In this document: in pieces, positions 21,086-33,115 of the stretch
Numbering within the stretch: position 1 is the first letter of the stretch
How the letters are laid out: every line of letters starts with the position of its first letter
Program-made: the position numbers and the translations under genes
NCBI GenBank assembly: GCA_916048095.2
Contig: OU696574.1
Span: 3,401,001-3,465,000 of the forward strand
Origin: Sacculina carcini
Taxonomy: Eukaryota; Arthropoda; Thecostraca; Sacculinidae
DNA: 64,000 bases
Direction: 5' to 3'
Notes under the pieces: generated by a model
The model's database searches: none
What the model saw: the letters and a program-made list of their open reading frames with translations, nothing else
Told to the model about the DNA's origin: nothing

Positions 21086-21514
21086 ATGAACTGGTGCCAC
21101 ACCACATGCACATCACTTCACAACATCACACAATACACGCGCTCATTCATCTGCTCATTATGCGCACCAAACTCATCAACACCTGCACGGACACCGACGC
21201 TGGCACTTTCGCCAACAACATCAGTCACCTCTGTTTCATCACCATCAACATCACCAGCGCGGTCATCAGCATCACCGACATCACCATCACTCCCAACTTC
21301 ACATACATATTGTGTGTGTGTTGTATGCTTGTTTTTTCTTGTGACATTTCGTATGCATGTGTTATGTGTTGTGTATTTGTGTTTGCATGCGTCGTGCATT
21401 ATGTGTTTACTTGTATGTTTGTCTTAAGTTGTGCGTGTGCCTTCTCACACCGTGGATTTGTCATTTCTGCTGATGATGTGTGGAGATGTTGAAATGAATC
21501 CCGGTCCTGCTTGA
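21086..21514 (+). pseudogene. LINE F N-terminal ORF with 2A-like peptide
   Basis: One frame runs from 21086 through a Ser/Thr/Pro-rich stretch and a hydrophobic, Cys-rich stretch (CVCVVCLFFLV...CIMCLLVCLS) to a TAA at 21425-21427. It then continues in frame to LSFLLMMCGDVEMNPGPA and TGA at 21512-21514. The DVEMNPGP core (21485-21508) is the canonical 2A translational skip motif, and the preceding residues are hydrophobic. N-terminal 2A sequences are documented in CR1-like and related LINEs of sea urchins, amphioxus and molluscs. Two stops separate the parts from the endonuclease, so this copy is degenerate. Confidence 0.75.
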
Positions 21515-21529
21515 CCACAAAAACAATTT

Positions 21530-24210
21530 TCATATATACTTTTCGCCAACATCAGAGGCTTGTATAAGATTATAAGATATTTCTCAGCAGCCAGTCGCTC
21601 CAAGGACATCGTTATCTGTGCCGAAACGCTTGTGTCCGATTATCGGAACCAATCTGAGCTCTTGATGCCAGGTTTCAGTAAGCCATTGCTAATCAAACGT
21701 GACTCAAAAAACAGGTGCGTGGCATGGCAGTATACGTACGCAAAGGCTTTTCAGCAACGAGAATTACAGCGCACGACTGCACTTGTCATGACGTTATGGT
21801 GCTGCGTGTCAACATCGACTTGATTAATTCTTACATCTTAGGAGCCTACCGAAATCCAGATAGTAACGACTCTATCTACGAATGTCTCTTGTCAGCCATG
21901 CCAACAATTCAGGAGAAGGGCACCAAGTCAGCGTTTGTATTTGTGGGGGACATGAAGGCCCATCACCGTGAGTGGCTCTTGTCGACATCCCCTACAGACG
22001 CCCATGGTAGATCAGCATAAGATTTCTGCAACATTTCTGGCTGTTCCCAAATGGCGTCCGGTCCCACACATCAAGCGGGAAACTGTTTGGACTTGGTTAT
22101 GACAGACGTCTCAGACAACGTAAGTGTAAACGTGGAAGCTCCATGAGGAAGTTCAGATCGCTCGTCGCTGTCCGTGAAGTTGACATTGAGACAGAAGGTT
22201 TCTCCTCACACGATTTCAAGGCTCGTGCACATGAAGAACAATGTTGACTGGGTGAAGGTGAATGATGAATTGAAAACAGTCGAAGTTTAAAATCTGCTGC
22301 AGAGGGAATGCCCTATCGATGCATTGAGCAAATACATTACCGACGTCATCTCAAGGAGAGTGCCTACTAAAAAACTACGTTTTCACTCTCATGACAAGGC
22401 CTGGTTCACCGACGAATGTCGCAGCGCACGTGAATCCAAGCAGGAGGCTTACCACAAGTGGCTTCAATCGCGCTCAGCCAATTCATGGAATGCCTACACT
22501 GAGGCCAGACGGCATGCTGAGCATGTGTATTCAGAAGCGGAAACACGTCACTCAAAGAAACTTTCTGAAAAGCTAACATCTGCCAATGGCGCCCACAAAT
22601 GGTGGTCAACGTTGAAATCGTCAGTGTTTGGACATGACCTGTCTGTGCCTCCTTTATATTCAGCGAACGGTGAGCTCAAAACCAACCCAACAGAGAAGGC
22701 ATAGTTGCTCATGGATTACTTCAATTCCAAGCAATGTCAAGGGTGCATTCCGTCTGACGATTCATCTGTCCTCGCCCCGAAAATCAAAGGCATTGCTTTC
22801 CAATCAGAAGAAGTGGCGTATCTAAGGAAAGGTATTGATGCCCAAGGAGGAACAGACCCTCTGAATATGCTCCCGCTATTTTTCAAGAACACGGCAGACA
22901 CTCTAGCTTCGACGCTCAGTGCTGTTTTTAGGCGCTTGATGAAAACTGGTTCGTTTCCATCCTGTTGGCGAGTTGCAAATATCACGCCCATACCAAAAGG
23001 AACCAATTCAGCTGATGTTGCAAGCTACCGGCCGATATCAATCACGCCGATTCTGCGCAATATATTCGGGCACTTGATATCTTCCAGACTGTCCAAGTAC
23101 CTGGAATCCAAGTCCAAGCAATCGGCTTTCGGAAAACCAATTTGCATACCGCAAAAAACTTAGCACGACTGACGCTCTGCTTACTATCACACACGAGCTC
23201 CTGCAAGTGCTGGACAAAGACAGTGCAGCCTGGATTGTGCGGTTGGATTTCTCGGCAGTATTTGACCGTGTGAGCCACCAGGGCTTGTTGCAAAAACTGA
23301 GAAACATTGGAGTCGGTGGCCGCTTGCTGAGTGTTGTGCATCAATTTCTCTCCAATCGCGTACAACGTGTTGCCATCGGTGGAGCATACAGTCGCTGGCA
23401 GAGCATTGCCTCCGGTGTCCCGCTGGGAAGTGTGTTGGGTCCTAATTGGTTCAACATTTACACCGCTGACCTGTACACAACCACACGCAATCCTGTATAT
23501 AGATATGCTGATGATATCACCTTGATGGCTGTAATTTCATCTCCCTCGGACAGACCACAGGTGCGTCAAACGGTCAACGACGATCTCAGCAGCGTCCTGG
23601 AGTGGTGTGAGAGGTGGAATATGATGCTGAACACTTCGAAATCTAAAAGCTTGTTGGTTCTTAGGGCACGTACCATTAAACCTTCACATGGAGCTGTCCT
23701 CATAAATGACGCCCAACTCAGCTTGTGTGATGAGCTCAAAATATTGGGAGTACATATAGACTCAAAACTTACATTTGAGAGTCAAATTCGGAAGCTGGTT
23801 TTTTCGGCATCGCGGAAACTGGGAATTATAAGATAGGCATATCGGATGATCGGTAGCCGCACAATCTCCAAAAGTTGTTTTTGCTGTTTCATTTTTCCAA
23901 TTCTGAAATACTGCGCCCCCGTATAGTCAGCAGCGTGTGCATGCTGTACAAGATCAAGCACAACGACCATCATCCGATGAGCAAGTCAATTCCTGGTGAT
24001 TTCGTGGCAGCAAGAAGCACACGGTTTACATCCAAACAACATTCCCAGTGCATGGCTCCAGTTCGTTGTCGTACAAAGCAATTCCAACGTTGCTTTTTTC
24101 CGGCCACTGTTTCTAATTGGAACATGTTGAAGGAGGAGGCTTTCTCGCAGAACAATTTGAACAAATTCAAGGCCAAGGTCAATGAAATGCTACTGAAAGA
24201 GCGGAGTTGA
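21530..24210 (+). pseudogene. LINE F ORF2: APE endonuclease and reverse transcriptase, broken
   Basis: Endonuclease: FANIRGL, DIVICAETLVSD, AVYVRKGF, SYILGAYRNPDS, FVFVGDMKAHHREWL (Asn of the usual GDMNA changed to Lys), CLDLVMTDV, then a damaged SSDRSSLSV where SDHSSLS is expected. Linker: DKAWFTDECRSARESKQEAYHKW and HKWWSTLKSSVFG. RT: NITPIPKGTNSADVASYRPISITPI, LDFSAVFDRVSHQGLL, ASGVPLGSVLGPNWFN, YADDITLM, ILGVHIDSKLTF. C-terminus: RTKQFQRCFFPATVSNWN. Frames change repeatedly with stops (for example 22018 and 22703). The copy at 38-39 kb is the same family with a cleaner RT end. Confidence 0.85.
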
Positions 24211-24232
24211 CTGTTGAGTCTTAATAATTGTT

Positions 24233-24400
24233 TATTTATTCATATTTATTGTTATTTCTTCATATTTATTGCTATTTATTCATATTTATTGTTATGTATT
24301 CATATTTATTGGTATTTATTCATATTTATTGGTATTCATTCATAATTATTGGTATTTATTCATATTTATTATTATTTATTCATATGTATTGTTATTTATT
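24233..24400 (+). repeat. 20-bp tandem repeat in LINE F 3' UTR
   Basis: About eight copies of a 20-bp unit close to TGTTATTTATTCATATTTAT. The second LINE F copy has only a few units here but has expanded a different, 30-bp unit further along. Confidence 0.85.
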
Positions 24401-24544
24401 TTCTATTTATTTTCTATTTATTTATATTTGTTCTTATTTTGCTCTCTAATTATTAATATTTATTATTGGTTTTTGTTATTTATTAAACCATACTTTTACT
24501 CAGTGTTGGCTGTTGTTGTTTATTGAATCATATACTCTTAAACC

Positions 24545-25465
24545 AGTCTAATACTGTTAAACCAGTCTAAAACCTATTCTCGATTTCTGCAATGAAACTT
24601 GGGGTTCCACATACACAATAAGGATTTCCAAGATAAACGTCGTTCAAAAGCATCTCATCAGAGTAATTGGGAAACTAAAAGCCCGTGAAACCACAGCAAC
24701 TATCTTCGAAAGATATAAAGTTTTAAGATTTGAAAAGTTGGTTTACCTGAACATAGCATCGCATATGTATAAGGCATACCAAATAACCAGGCATACTTCT
24801 ACCTAAAGAACTGCAATTAATGTTTCAAAGAAACGCAAGACACCCTGAAAAATTAACACAAAGTTTCAGTAGAACTCGTTGCATACAATTTAATTTAAGC
24901 ATCACCGGCGTTACAATTTGGAATAATATTGAACAAAAAGCAAAACAATGCAGAACTTTGAGATCATTCAAAAGAAAAATTATTTCATCAATGACAAACA
25001 GACCCTAAAACTAGCAATTTGAAATAGCACACAATACATTTTAGTGGCTTATCATCTAAATGGCTTTACAATAAGTATAAAAAACTTGATCGAGTGGTGA
25101 TCGCTAATCAACTATTTATCTCAACACATTTTTGTCATTACATTACTTCACTACTTCTAGCCATTGTATGTATGAATTTGCTTTATATTGATGTGAAATT
25201 CTGTACATGTATTGTTTAACTTTAATGTACATGCATTATTTGACTTAAATGTGAAATTGTGTTAATGTACGAGTATGTACATTAATGTGTGAGTGTGTAA
25301 TGTACGAGAAAATGTACTCGTATTATTCAATTTTTTTATATACTCATGTGATGCTTTGTGTTTATAAAATTGATGTGTTGAAGGGGTCGACTTCAAACAA
25401 GCTTTAGCTTCTATCGACTCCTTGTCACTATTTACGTTATGTAAATAATGACAGAATTGAAAAAA
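24545..25465 (+). pseudogene. LINE G fragment: ORF2 C-terminus and 3' UTR inside LINE F
   Basis: The plus strand encodes VQKHLIRVIGKLKARETT, FEKLVYLNIASHMYKAYQ and ITGVTIWNNIEQKAKQCRTLRSFKRKIISS with interruptions. It matches the C-terminal pattern of LINEs C and D. A non-coding tail with repeated GTACGAG/ATGTACA-like words ends near GTTATGTAAATAATGACAG. The flanks on both sides are LINE F 3' UTR (TTGTTGTTTATTGAATC), so it is a 5'-truncated insertion into LINE F. Confidence 0.7.
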
Positions 25466-25944
25466 AGAAAAAAACTGTTTACTATTTATTGGTGTTGTTG
25501 TTGTTTATTGAATCCTATGTATTTGTGTTGTTGTTACTTATTGAATCAGATTTATATTTATTGTTGGAAGTTTCATATTGAATCATATTTATTGTTCTTG
25601 ATTGTTATTTATTACTTATTTATTAATGTTTTTTCTTATTTATTGATGGTTGTTATTCACAGAATCACATATTTATTGTTGAATGCTATTATTTATTGAG
25701 GAACGTGGGCGGAATGACATTGTGAAGTGTTATCGGATGATGGTTTATTATTCATTGTTATCTATTCATTATTTTATTTTCCAACCCTCTTTCTAGAATT
25801 TTTTCTTTTCCAACTCTCTTTCTCTCTGAATCTTTTGGGCGCTTCCAGTACATGGGGCCATCTTAGTGTGGTAATAGTGCTTGCACTCTTCCCATGCTAC
25901 TGGATTTGCCTGTAATTAATAATAATTATTAATAATAATATACA
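25466..25944 (+). repeat. LINE F 3' UTR, distal part and TAA tail
   Basis: Resumes the TTTATTGAATC repeats, then CCAACTCTCTTTCTCTC, GGGCGCTTCC and CTACTGGATTTGCCTG, and ends in (TAA)n. The minus-strand copy at 37.24-37.99 kb matches it block by block. Confidence 0.85.
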
Positions 25945-28900
25945 CAGAGCAATCAACTACACAAACACCAGCACACAGACACAAGCATTACTAACATCAA
26001 ATGACACCACAACAGAAACACAATCTATTCAAATACGCAGCGGTACACATTCACACATTTCATTAATCAACGTCTACATTACACCACATTCATCACCAAC
26101 AGTACCTCGCAACAACACTCCAGATATACGCAACATCACACACACACACCTAACATAATACTGGGCGGTGACTTCAATGCCAAACATCTTGCCTGGTACA
26201 GCCACAATCCACTCACCAACAGAGGCACAGACATACGTCAACAAACATAACACCTCTACATAGTCAACAACACTCACCAACACACTCACACCACACATCA
26301 GGTACACTATCATCCGACATCACCCGACATCACGACATCAAGGTGGCCAAAGAGCTTGGCTCAGACCACCTTTCAATCGGCATCACCACCAAAATCAGAA
26401 CAGCACCAAACACACACAGACGCACTTACACAAATTGCACAAACACCAATTGGTCACAATTCGCACACGACACGGATCTAGCAATTACACAACTCAACAC
26501 AACATACATCACAGACATAAACAAAACAGTCCAAGCATTTAACAACATCATACAAAGGCAGACAAACAACACATTCCAAAAGACCACATAAAACACCACA
26601 ACCCAAACTTTACACAATAAATACAAACACTCATCAAACAACGCGACACACTGAAACACTCTCCGACATCACACTCACACAATACATCAGATCAAATACA
26701 CACACTCAACACAACAATCAACAGCAAAACACACGAACAACAATCACACAACTGGCACAGCTACATAAAACACTAGATCACAGATCAAACACATCAAAAT
26801 TATACAACACACTCAAAAGCATCACACTCTCAAACAGCAATGTAACACGCACACACGCAGCCATCACGACCGACACAACTTCAGTACCATCAAATAACCA
26901 ACAAGCAAACACACTCATTAATCATTACTCACACATCAGCCACATCACACCTTCACATGAATACAGAAAAATCATCAGACGAAAACACAGCACAGATCCA
27001 CTGTACACACCATTCACACATGCGCAGACACGAAACATCATACACAACATCAAACAAGCATCAGCCTGTGAACCAGATGGAATACGTAACATCCATCTAA
27101 AGCATCTTGGACCACAAGGCATACAGACACTCACCAACATATCCAAATATAATTACTGACACAACACAATACCTCATATCTGGAAAACGGGCATCATCAT
27201 CGCACTACACAAACAAGGCACAGACCCCACTCTACCTTCTTCACATCGTCCAATCACACTGCTCTGCACACCATCAAAAATCACAGAACGCCTCATACTC
27301 AAACACATCACATCACAAATCCCACTCTCACAGTCACAATATGGCTTCAGATCACTGCACTCTACAGCCACACTGCTCACAAAACTCACACAGACCATGA
27401 TGAGAAGCATACACACAACAAAACCACCAAACCGAACACTAATCATAACACTCGACATCAGCAAAGCCTTCAACAGAGTTCCACGACACAATCTCACAAA
27501 CAAAATACTAAACACCACACTTCACAATATCACAAAGAGATGGTTGGCCAAATACCTCGCTGGCAGATTCGCCCATGTGAGGTACAACGGACAATCGTCT
27601 CACACACTCAACATAAAAAACGGAGTCCCTCAGGTCTTCGTTTTAGCACCAACACTATTCAATCTATACGTATATGACATGCCAGCACCCAACACTCCAT
27701 CCATACAGATATCATCATATGCAGACGACATCACAATCACAAGCACACACAGACACGCCGACACAGCAGAGCATAAACTACAACCTTAAATGAACACACT
27801 ACAACAATGTTCACCACAAACAAACTGAACATTGCACCTGCCAAATCTGCAGCCACACTCATCACCAACTGGACATCCGAACACAACTACACAACACAAG
27901 TCACTATCAACAACACGATCATCCCACACACGCACACACCAAAAATACTAATGGTCACATACGACACACACCTCTCATTCAAACAACACATCATCAACAT
28001 CAAAACCAAAGTCACCCCACTCCTCAACACACTGAAAGCACTCTCACACACAACTTTCGGACACAACAAGGACACCACAACCACCATATACAAACAATAC
28101 ATCAGACCCGCGGTAGAATATGCTAGCCCTGCATGGGCTAGCAATCTCGCAACACGCCACACAAAAACACTTCAAACACATCAAAACACCGCACTCAAAA
28201 CCATCACAGGATGCACAGCCACCACACCAGTAGACCACCTCCATCACGAAACAGAAGTTATGAAATTGAAACACCACCTAGACATGAGAGGCACACAAAC
28301 ACTCGCAGCAGTAGTCACCAACACAGCACACTCACTACATCACCTCACAACACAAGAAAACACAAACAGAAGCATAAAAACAACACCAAGCACACTTTAC
28401 CACAGACAAGCTTTTACATCACTTCCACCAGCTTCCCCACGCACATCAATAAAAAAAACACATACACACAGAGATCGCACGGTAACAAAAACACACACAC
28501 AGACACCCACTGCAACACAATACACTTCTACAAAGACACCCACCGGACATACACAAATATGAAAACATACTCACTCGCGAAAACAAGGTGCATCTGGCCA
28601 AGTTGAGATGCGGTCATCATCCTGCCCTTCTGTCATATCAGAAAAGGTTGAATGACTCAATCGATGACACCTGTCCAGATTGCAATTCAGCACCACACAC
28701 CATCACACACATCATTGAACACTGCACAGCACACACACAACTCGGACGCCAACAAAAAAATTACATCAATCAGGGACCTGTGGAACAACCCGGTCGGCAC
28801 CGTGTTTTTCCTCAGGAGCTCGAGGTTGCTCGGCCAGACAACCCGAAGAACGCCAACAACAGGAACAACCAATTAGCAATGACACAGTCGTTCACGGCAC

Positions 28901-29019
28901 TTCCAAACACAACACTCGCTCAACACGCTCACACTCTAATACCACTAACACGCCACACCCTCCAAACCCGATTGACCGTCCAGGCCACGCATAACCACCA
29001 ACACACACGATCAACATGA
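25945..29019 (+). pseudogene. LINE E: A/C-rich non-LTR retrotransposon, endonuclease to C-terminus
   Basis: It starts inside an APE endonuclease (INVYITPHSS, GGDFNAKHLAWYSH, KELGSDHLSIGI). Then come the RT blocks ACEPDGIRNIHLKHLG, WKTGIIIALHK, SSHRPITLLCTPSKITERLIL, LIITLDISKAFNRVPRHNL, KNGVPQVFVLAPTLFNLYV and SSYADDITI. It continues to YIRPAVEYASPAWAS and ends in a Cys/His region (LRCGHHPALLSYQKRLNDS...CPDCNSAPHTITHIIEHC), as in several jockey/I-like LINEs. Frameshifts and stops lie near 26157, 26590, 27158, 27789, 28560 and 28780. It abuts the TAA tail of LINE F. The coding strand is extremely rich in A and C. A (CA)n stretch follows at 29040-29110. Confidence 0.8.
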
Positions 29020-29039
29020 ACAGCGCATACACACAATTA

Positions 29040-29115
29040 GTCTAGCACACACACACACACATACACACACACACACACAGAACATACATACACACATACA
29101 GGCACACACAACAGC
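29040..29115. repeat. CA microsatellite
   Basis: (CA)n with interruptions immediately after LINE E, possibly its 3' tail region. Confidence 0.75.
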
Positions 29116-29627
29116 GCATACGAATCCATCCACACCATACATATGTACAGTGCTGCCTATTACTCACAATAATATAATTAGCATATAAAAACATATGCAC
29201 AGTGCAAATGTTAACAGCCGGATAACAACAAGAAATACAATGAAAATCGACAAATGAAACATCTTAAACCCCCTTTAAGTCAGACTTGTTGAATCCTGTC
29301 ATCTGTCTTTGATGAGCTTCCACGAGCTGCATGACATCTTGCAGTTGCTGTTCATCTCGTGTGACAGACCCCAGGAAATCTTGCAGCAATTTCACACCTC
29401 TTCCGGCAACGTCCTTTGTCACTTTCATATTTTTGTGAACGTTTTGAGCTTAGCAAACTCAACACTGCTATCCCACGTCTCAACTGGTGTGGTCAGCCCG
29501 TCGGTGCTACATACCCGGTGCTCGTGGAAAATCATCCACGACCGCTCGTCTATCAAATCACTGAGCCGCGTCGTCTATTGTATGATGATGTTGTCATCGG
29601 TGTAATCAGTGGTCGGCTCAAACGTGC

Positions 29628-30020
29628 TCAATTGTATGACAATCCCTGCTTGTCTGCTGCATTCACCTTGTTACTACAGAGCGAGAAAACTACGGCCTGC
29701 GGTCTGAGATAGCAGAGGTATCGGTTGAGAACGGCCAACACGGTATCGGCTGCATCATAATCGATAGTTCGGTAGCGCAATAGCTGATGGTGGAAATGCA
29801 GGTCGTTGACGGGAGCGTAGGCTGCCAGCGGTGATTTCAGCCACATCGGCGTATACAAAATGCTCATAAATGTTGTAATTCTGCGCAAGCAACTCATCAC
29901 CGAGCTGTAGCTGTGCGCTGAACATGTACAATTTCAAATCGTAAATAAATTTTGTCATCCAACGCACGTGGTGAAATGCTCCCGGACGCTGAAAACGAAC
30001 ACCTCGCCTAGGTTTCACGC
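29628..30020 (-). pseudogene. Unidentified conserved-looking ORF, broken
   Basis: Two minus-strand frames join into one protein-like sequence: RGVRFQRPGAFHHVRWMTKFIYDLKLYMF, QNYNIYEHFVY, then (after a frameshift near 29850) PMWLKSPLAAYAPVNDLHFH, DTVLAVLNRYLCYLRPQAVVFSL and NKVNAADKQGL. The blocks PGA-HHxRWMxKxIYxLK and APxNDLxFHxxLLRY look like a multicopy invertebrate family of unknown function that I recall only vaguely. No catalytic motif is recognised. It could be part of an uncharacterised transposon. No start codon is assigned. Confidence 0.4.
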
Positions 30021-30921
30021 CGAGAATCTGAGCGACAACTCAGTCGCATCCCGGTAGTCCTCTCGGACCCATTCTGAGACACTCTTGAGATACTTAATCA
30101 CAAAGTTTCGAAAGTCCAAATGCCACTCAGATTCTGCATGTTAGGTTGTATCTAATATCAAGTACTGAGAATGGTTCAACTTCAGCCATCATTTTTCCAG
30201 GTTTTGAAATAGTGGCTCTGTAGGAGCTGTTGTTTTGTTGAGCTGTTGAGCTGTTGATGGCGCTTGGTCGGCAGTTTGGAGCGATTTATTAATGACGAAT
30301 GTTGTCCAATCAAATCTATTTCCGTCGATGACCGGGTCAATGCTGCCGAAGCCCTGGTGCTCCTGGGAGTCTAGTACCTTTGGATCGGCTGCCACCTCAT
30401 GCGACTAGTTTTTACACTGTACATACCTGTTACGTCATCGTTTTGTGAATGAATGTCGTATTTTGGTCCACCAATGCTGCCAGCCAGCACATAGAAAAAT
30501 TAGAGAACACTTGGATCGACACCTTGGTTTATCACCAGATTTCCCGGTTTGCCACTCATACTGTTTAGGTACATGGATTCATAAATCCACGACAGTGTGT
30601 ATTCAGTTACCGTGGTGTGTGTTCGATGCGATCATTGCGACCATGCGTCTGGTTGTACCGGGTTACATGTAACCATTAGCAGGCCGATACCTGACCAGAC
30701 ATGTCTGCCTTTAGTCGCCTTTACGTGGCGGTACGTGGTCAACTTTCTTACTAGTGGCTTATTTGTTGTTATTAATCGGTTAGGTTTATAATCTAATGTT
30801 ATAATATATCTTGTGTTATTTCTCTTTTTCATTTTGGATTATATTTCCTTTTCACCTATACTCTTTTCTTTCTTATTCCTATTACACTTCCTTTCATTTT
30901 CCTATACTTCCATTATATCTC
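30021..30921. other. Non-coding stretch
   Basis: No gene supported. An open frame on minus (30395-30189, containing SIDPVIDGNRFDWTTFVIN) could be an upstream part of the unidentified ORF, but no family is recognised. The right third is AT-rich. Confidence 0.35.
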
Positions 30922-31151
30922 CTTGATTATGAGATATCTTGGTATTAAGTATGGTCTGAATTGACAGCTTTATCAAGACTCTCTATAATCATGTTTCTTT
31001 TTCAATCTTGATTAAGAGATATCTTGGTATTAAGTATGGTCTGAATTGACTGTTTTATCAAGACTCTCTATAATCATGTTTCCTTTTCAATCTTGATTAT
31101 GAGATATCTTGGTATAAAGTATGGTCTGAATTGACTGCTTTGTCAAGACTC
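30922..31151. repeat. 85-bp minisatellite, 2.7 copies
   Basis: Units start at 30922, 31007 and 31092, each opening CTTGATTA(T/A)GAGATATCTTGG. The spacing is exactly 85 bp and the copies differ by a few bases. The third copy breaks off at the start of the LTR-like sequence. Confidence 0.92.
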
Positions 31152-31338
31152 TGTGGTGCGCCGCGTGCAACCACGCCACGCACCGCCTCGTGGAACCCGC
31201 CAGGAGCAGTGTCCTCGAGATTGCATCAGCATGTGTGTGATTCATATATAATCTGTATGTCCTGTTTGTCGCAATAAACAGTCGGTCCAGAGAGCTCGCC
31301 TGGTGTGTTTGTGACACTCCGTGGCAAGCCAACCACCA
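31152..31338 (+). repeat. LTR-like sequence with possible primer-binding site
   Basis: Starts TGTGGTGCGCC, carries an AATAAA at about 31275, and ends near AACCACCA, directly before TTGGTGCCCCGAGTG. That last piece looks like a canonical TGG-type primer-binding site. A diverged sequence with the same start (TGTGGTGCGCCACGTG) is at 43190. A gag fragment follows at 31986, fitting a 5' LTR. Confidence 0.55.
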
Positions 31339-31667
31339 ATTGGTGCCCCGAGTGATGGTGTGGTGCTGTGTTTGATCTATGCGGCACCTCATCTGCGCTA
31401 TTTACATGCGACACCTACTTGCGCAGCGCCTCTGTATCAGCAGTCGTCTGTGCCTTGCCATGAAGGGTGACGCACAACAAGCTACTGGCATGTTACTACT
31501 GGTAACCAGCATCACACCATCGAGGATCGACTCCACCCGGCGCGTACGCAATCGCTCTTCTTATACCGCTGGACGTTAAAACATCAGACACAACCGTCTG
31601 CGCAGCAAGGTGTCAACACAATCGACTCGACTCCTTGCTGACTGCAGTCCTTGCTACTATACCTCAG

Positions 31668-31887
31668 TGTCGCCACCGGACTGAGCAGCACGAGGTCGAC
31701 TTCATGGTGTGAAATACATTTTGCCTCGTGCTGCGGCGCAGTATAGCGCGCCAATTCTTCACGCCTGCCTAATCCTCATCGACTCGCCGACGAATTTTTT
31801 TTTCGCTACCAGACTGCGCAGCACCAGGTCGACTATATTTTGTGAAACATACTTGACCTCGTGCTGCAGGACAGTATGGCGCGCCGG
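31668..31887 (+). repeat. Duplicated leader segment (about 137 bp apart)
   Basis: Two related blocks each run from CGC(C/T)ACC(G/A)GACTG-GCAGCAC to CTCGTGCTGC...GCGCGCC (31668-31751 and 31805-31887). A third diverged copy lies at about 43030-43110. They sit between the LTR-like sequence and the gag fragment, so they look like leader repeats of one LTR family. Confidence 0.65.
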
Positions 31888-31985
31888 CATATCATTTTGG
31901 CGAATATTCATGACTCACACACTTGCACTCAAATCTTGCTGACTGGCTACATTAGTGCTCTACCGAGTGAGGAATATTTTTCAAC

Positions 31986-32375
31986 ATGTCTAAGAAACAA
32001 GAAGCCCACGCAGATATTCTAGCGGAGGCTAGCGCCAAACGCGTCTCCATCAAAGCCCAGGCTTTCATGGAAAACGCAGTTGAGGCCTGTTTTCTCATAC
32101 TCGAGGCTCAGTTCTATTTTCAAAACATCACGTCGGATATCACCAAGTACTACCACGCCCTATCGGTTCTTCCTCCAAACGTGGTCAGTCAATTACAGCC
32201 AAGTGCGCTCCAAACTTTGGATTTTTCGGCGCTAAAATCTGCAGTACAGCAGCTCTTTGAACGCTCTAAACCAGAGCTGTTCGAGGAGCTCATCTCTAAA
32301 CACACCATTGTTGCGCTCCCTAGTCTGACGGACGACAGAATAAGGGACGACAACAAAAAATATATATTTACATGA
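31986..32375 (+). pseudogene. Gypsy-type gag N-terminal fragment
   Basis: MSKKQEAHADILAEASAKRV is followed by a block typical of invertebrate Gypsy gag: ENAVEACFLILEAQFYFQNI, SDITKYYHALSVLPPNVV and LKSAVQQLFERSKPELFEELIS. It is cut at about 32345 by unrelated repeat sequence. No capsid C-terminal region or zinc knuckle remains. With the upstream LTR-like sequence it forms the 5' end of a broken LTR element. Confidence 0.65.
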
Positions 32376-32439
32376 GATCACAGTACATTCAGAGTCGGTT
32401 ACTTACAGTGACGAGACAGTTATGTACAGTGGCGGCGGC

Positions 32440-32775
32440 AAGACAATGAGTTAAAACTGAAAACCTGCGGACGACAATACAGGTACAGTGGAACACAGGA
32501 GCTGTGATATATGATTGCACGAATGGGCGAAACAAAAACACAAGACATGGTGAGCAACGGAGCGAGCCAGCAACAGGGTGAGTTTTGTGGACTGTCTATG
32601 GAACAGCAACACAATGAGTTTAGACTGAAATCTGCAAACGACGATAAAGGTACAGTGATGCACAACAAGAAAGATACATGATCGCACGAATGGGCGAACA
32701 CAAACGCGAGCGACAGGTTGAGCACCAGGGCGAGACAGCAGCAGGGTGGACTCTGTTGACTGTCTGCCAGGGAAG
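32440..32775. repeat. Tandem duplication, unit about 170 bp
   Basis: Two diverged copies both begin CAATGAGTT(A/T)-ACTGAAA and share TACAGTG, ATTGCACGAATGGGCGAA/ATCGCACGAATGGGCGAA, and a GGGTGGA/GGGTGAG...GACTGTCT ending. Only non-coding features are seen. Confidence 0.75.
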
Positions 32776-32951
32776 ACTGTGTGTGACGGCGTTATATACA
32801 TCGCTGGTGTGTGTGGTTGGGGATGTGTGTGTATGCGCGTATGTCATCGCCGGTGGTGCTCTGGGACATATGGTCTGGGTACACGGATGTCGAACAGGTG
32901 TTACCCTCGATGGCTGTTTCATCCCTAGGTGAAGTTGAGGCCAGGTGGAGT

Positions 32952-33115
32952 GGGTGCGCGCTGCCTGGTGTTTGGCTTGGTGTATGTCCGTGTGTATGTA
33001 GCGTACACCTTCGGGACGCGACACTGTACCGGGCTGGTGCGCGCTGACAGATGTTTTGGCTTGGTGTATGTCCATTTGCAGGGGACATACACCTCCGGGA
33101 CGCGTATCGCAGAAG
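32952..33115. repeat. Tandem duplication, unit about 86 bp
   Basis: Two copies share GGTGCGCGCTG, TTTGGCTTGGTGTATGTCC and TACACCT(T/C)CGGGACGCG, spaced about 86 bp. No gene. Confidence 0.75.

Larger units (their letters stand above)
20983..25944 (+). mobile_element. LINE F (2A-bearing CR1/jockey-like LINE), interrupted by LINE G
   Basis: Runs from the R1 LTR break to the (TAA)n tail. Order: N-terminal ORF with a 2A motif, APE endonuclease, RT, then a long AT-rich 3' UTR with tandem repeats, ending CTACTGGATTTGCCTGTAATTAATAATAA. The same 3' end occurs at 37.24 kb and 43.98 kb (both minus). LINE G sits in the 3' UTR (about 24545-25465). Confidence 0.85.

Noticed and set aside
29416-29712. Plus-strand frame opposite the unidentified ORF
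   Set aside because: The minus-strand reading has protein-like conserved blocks; the plus frame is probably its shadow.
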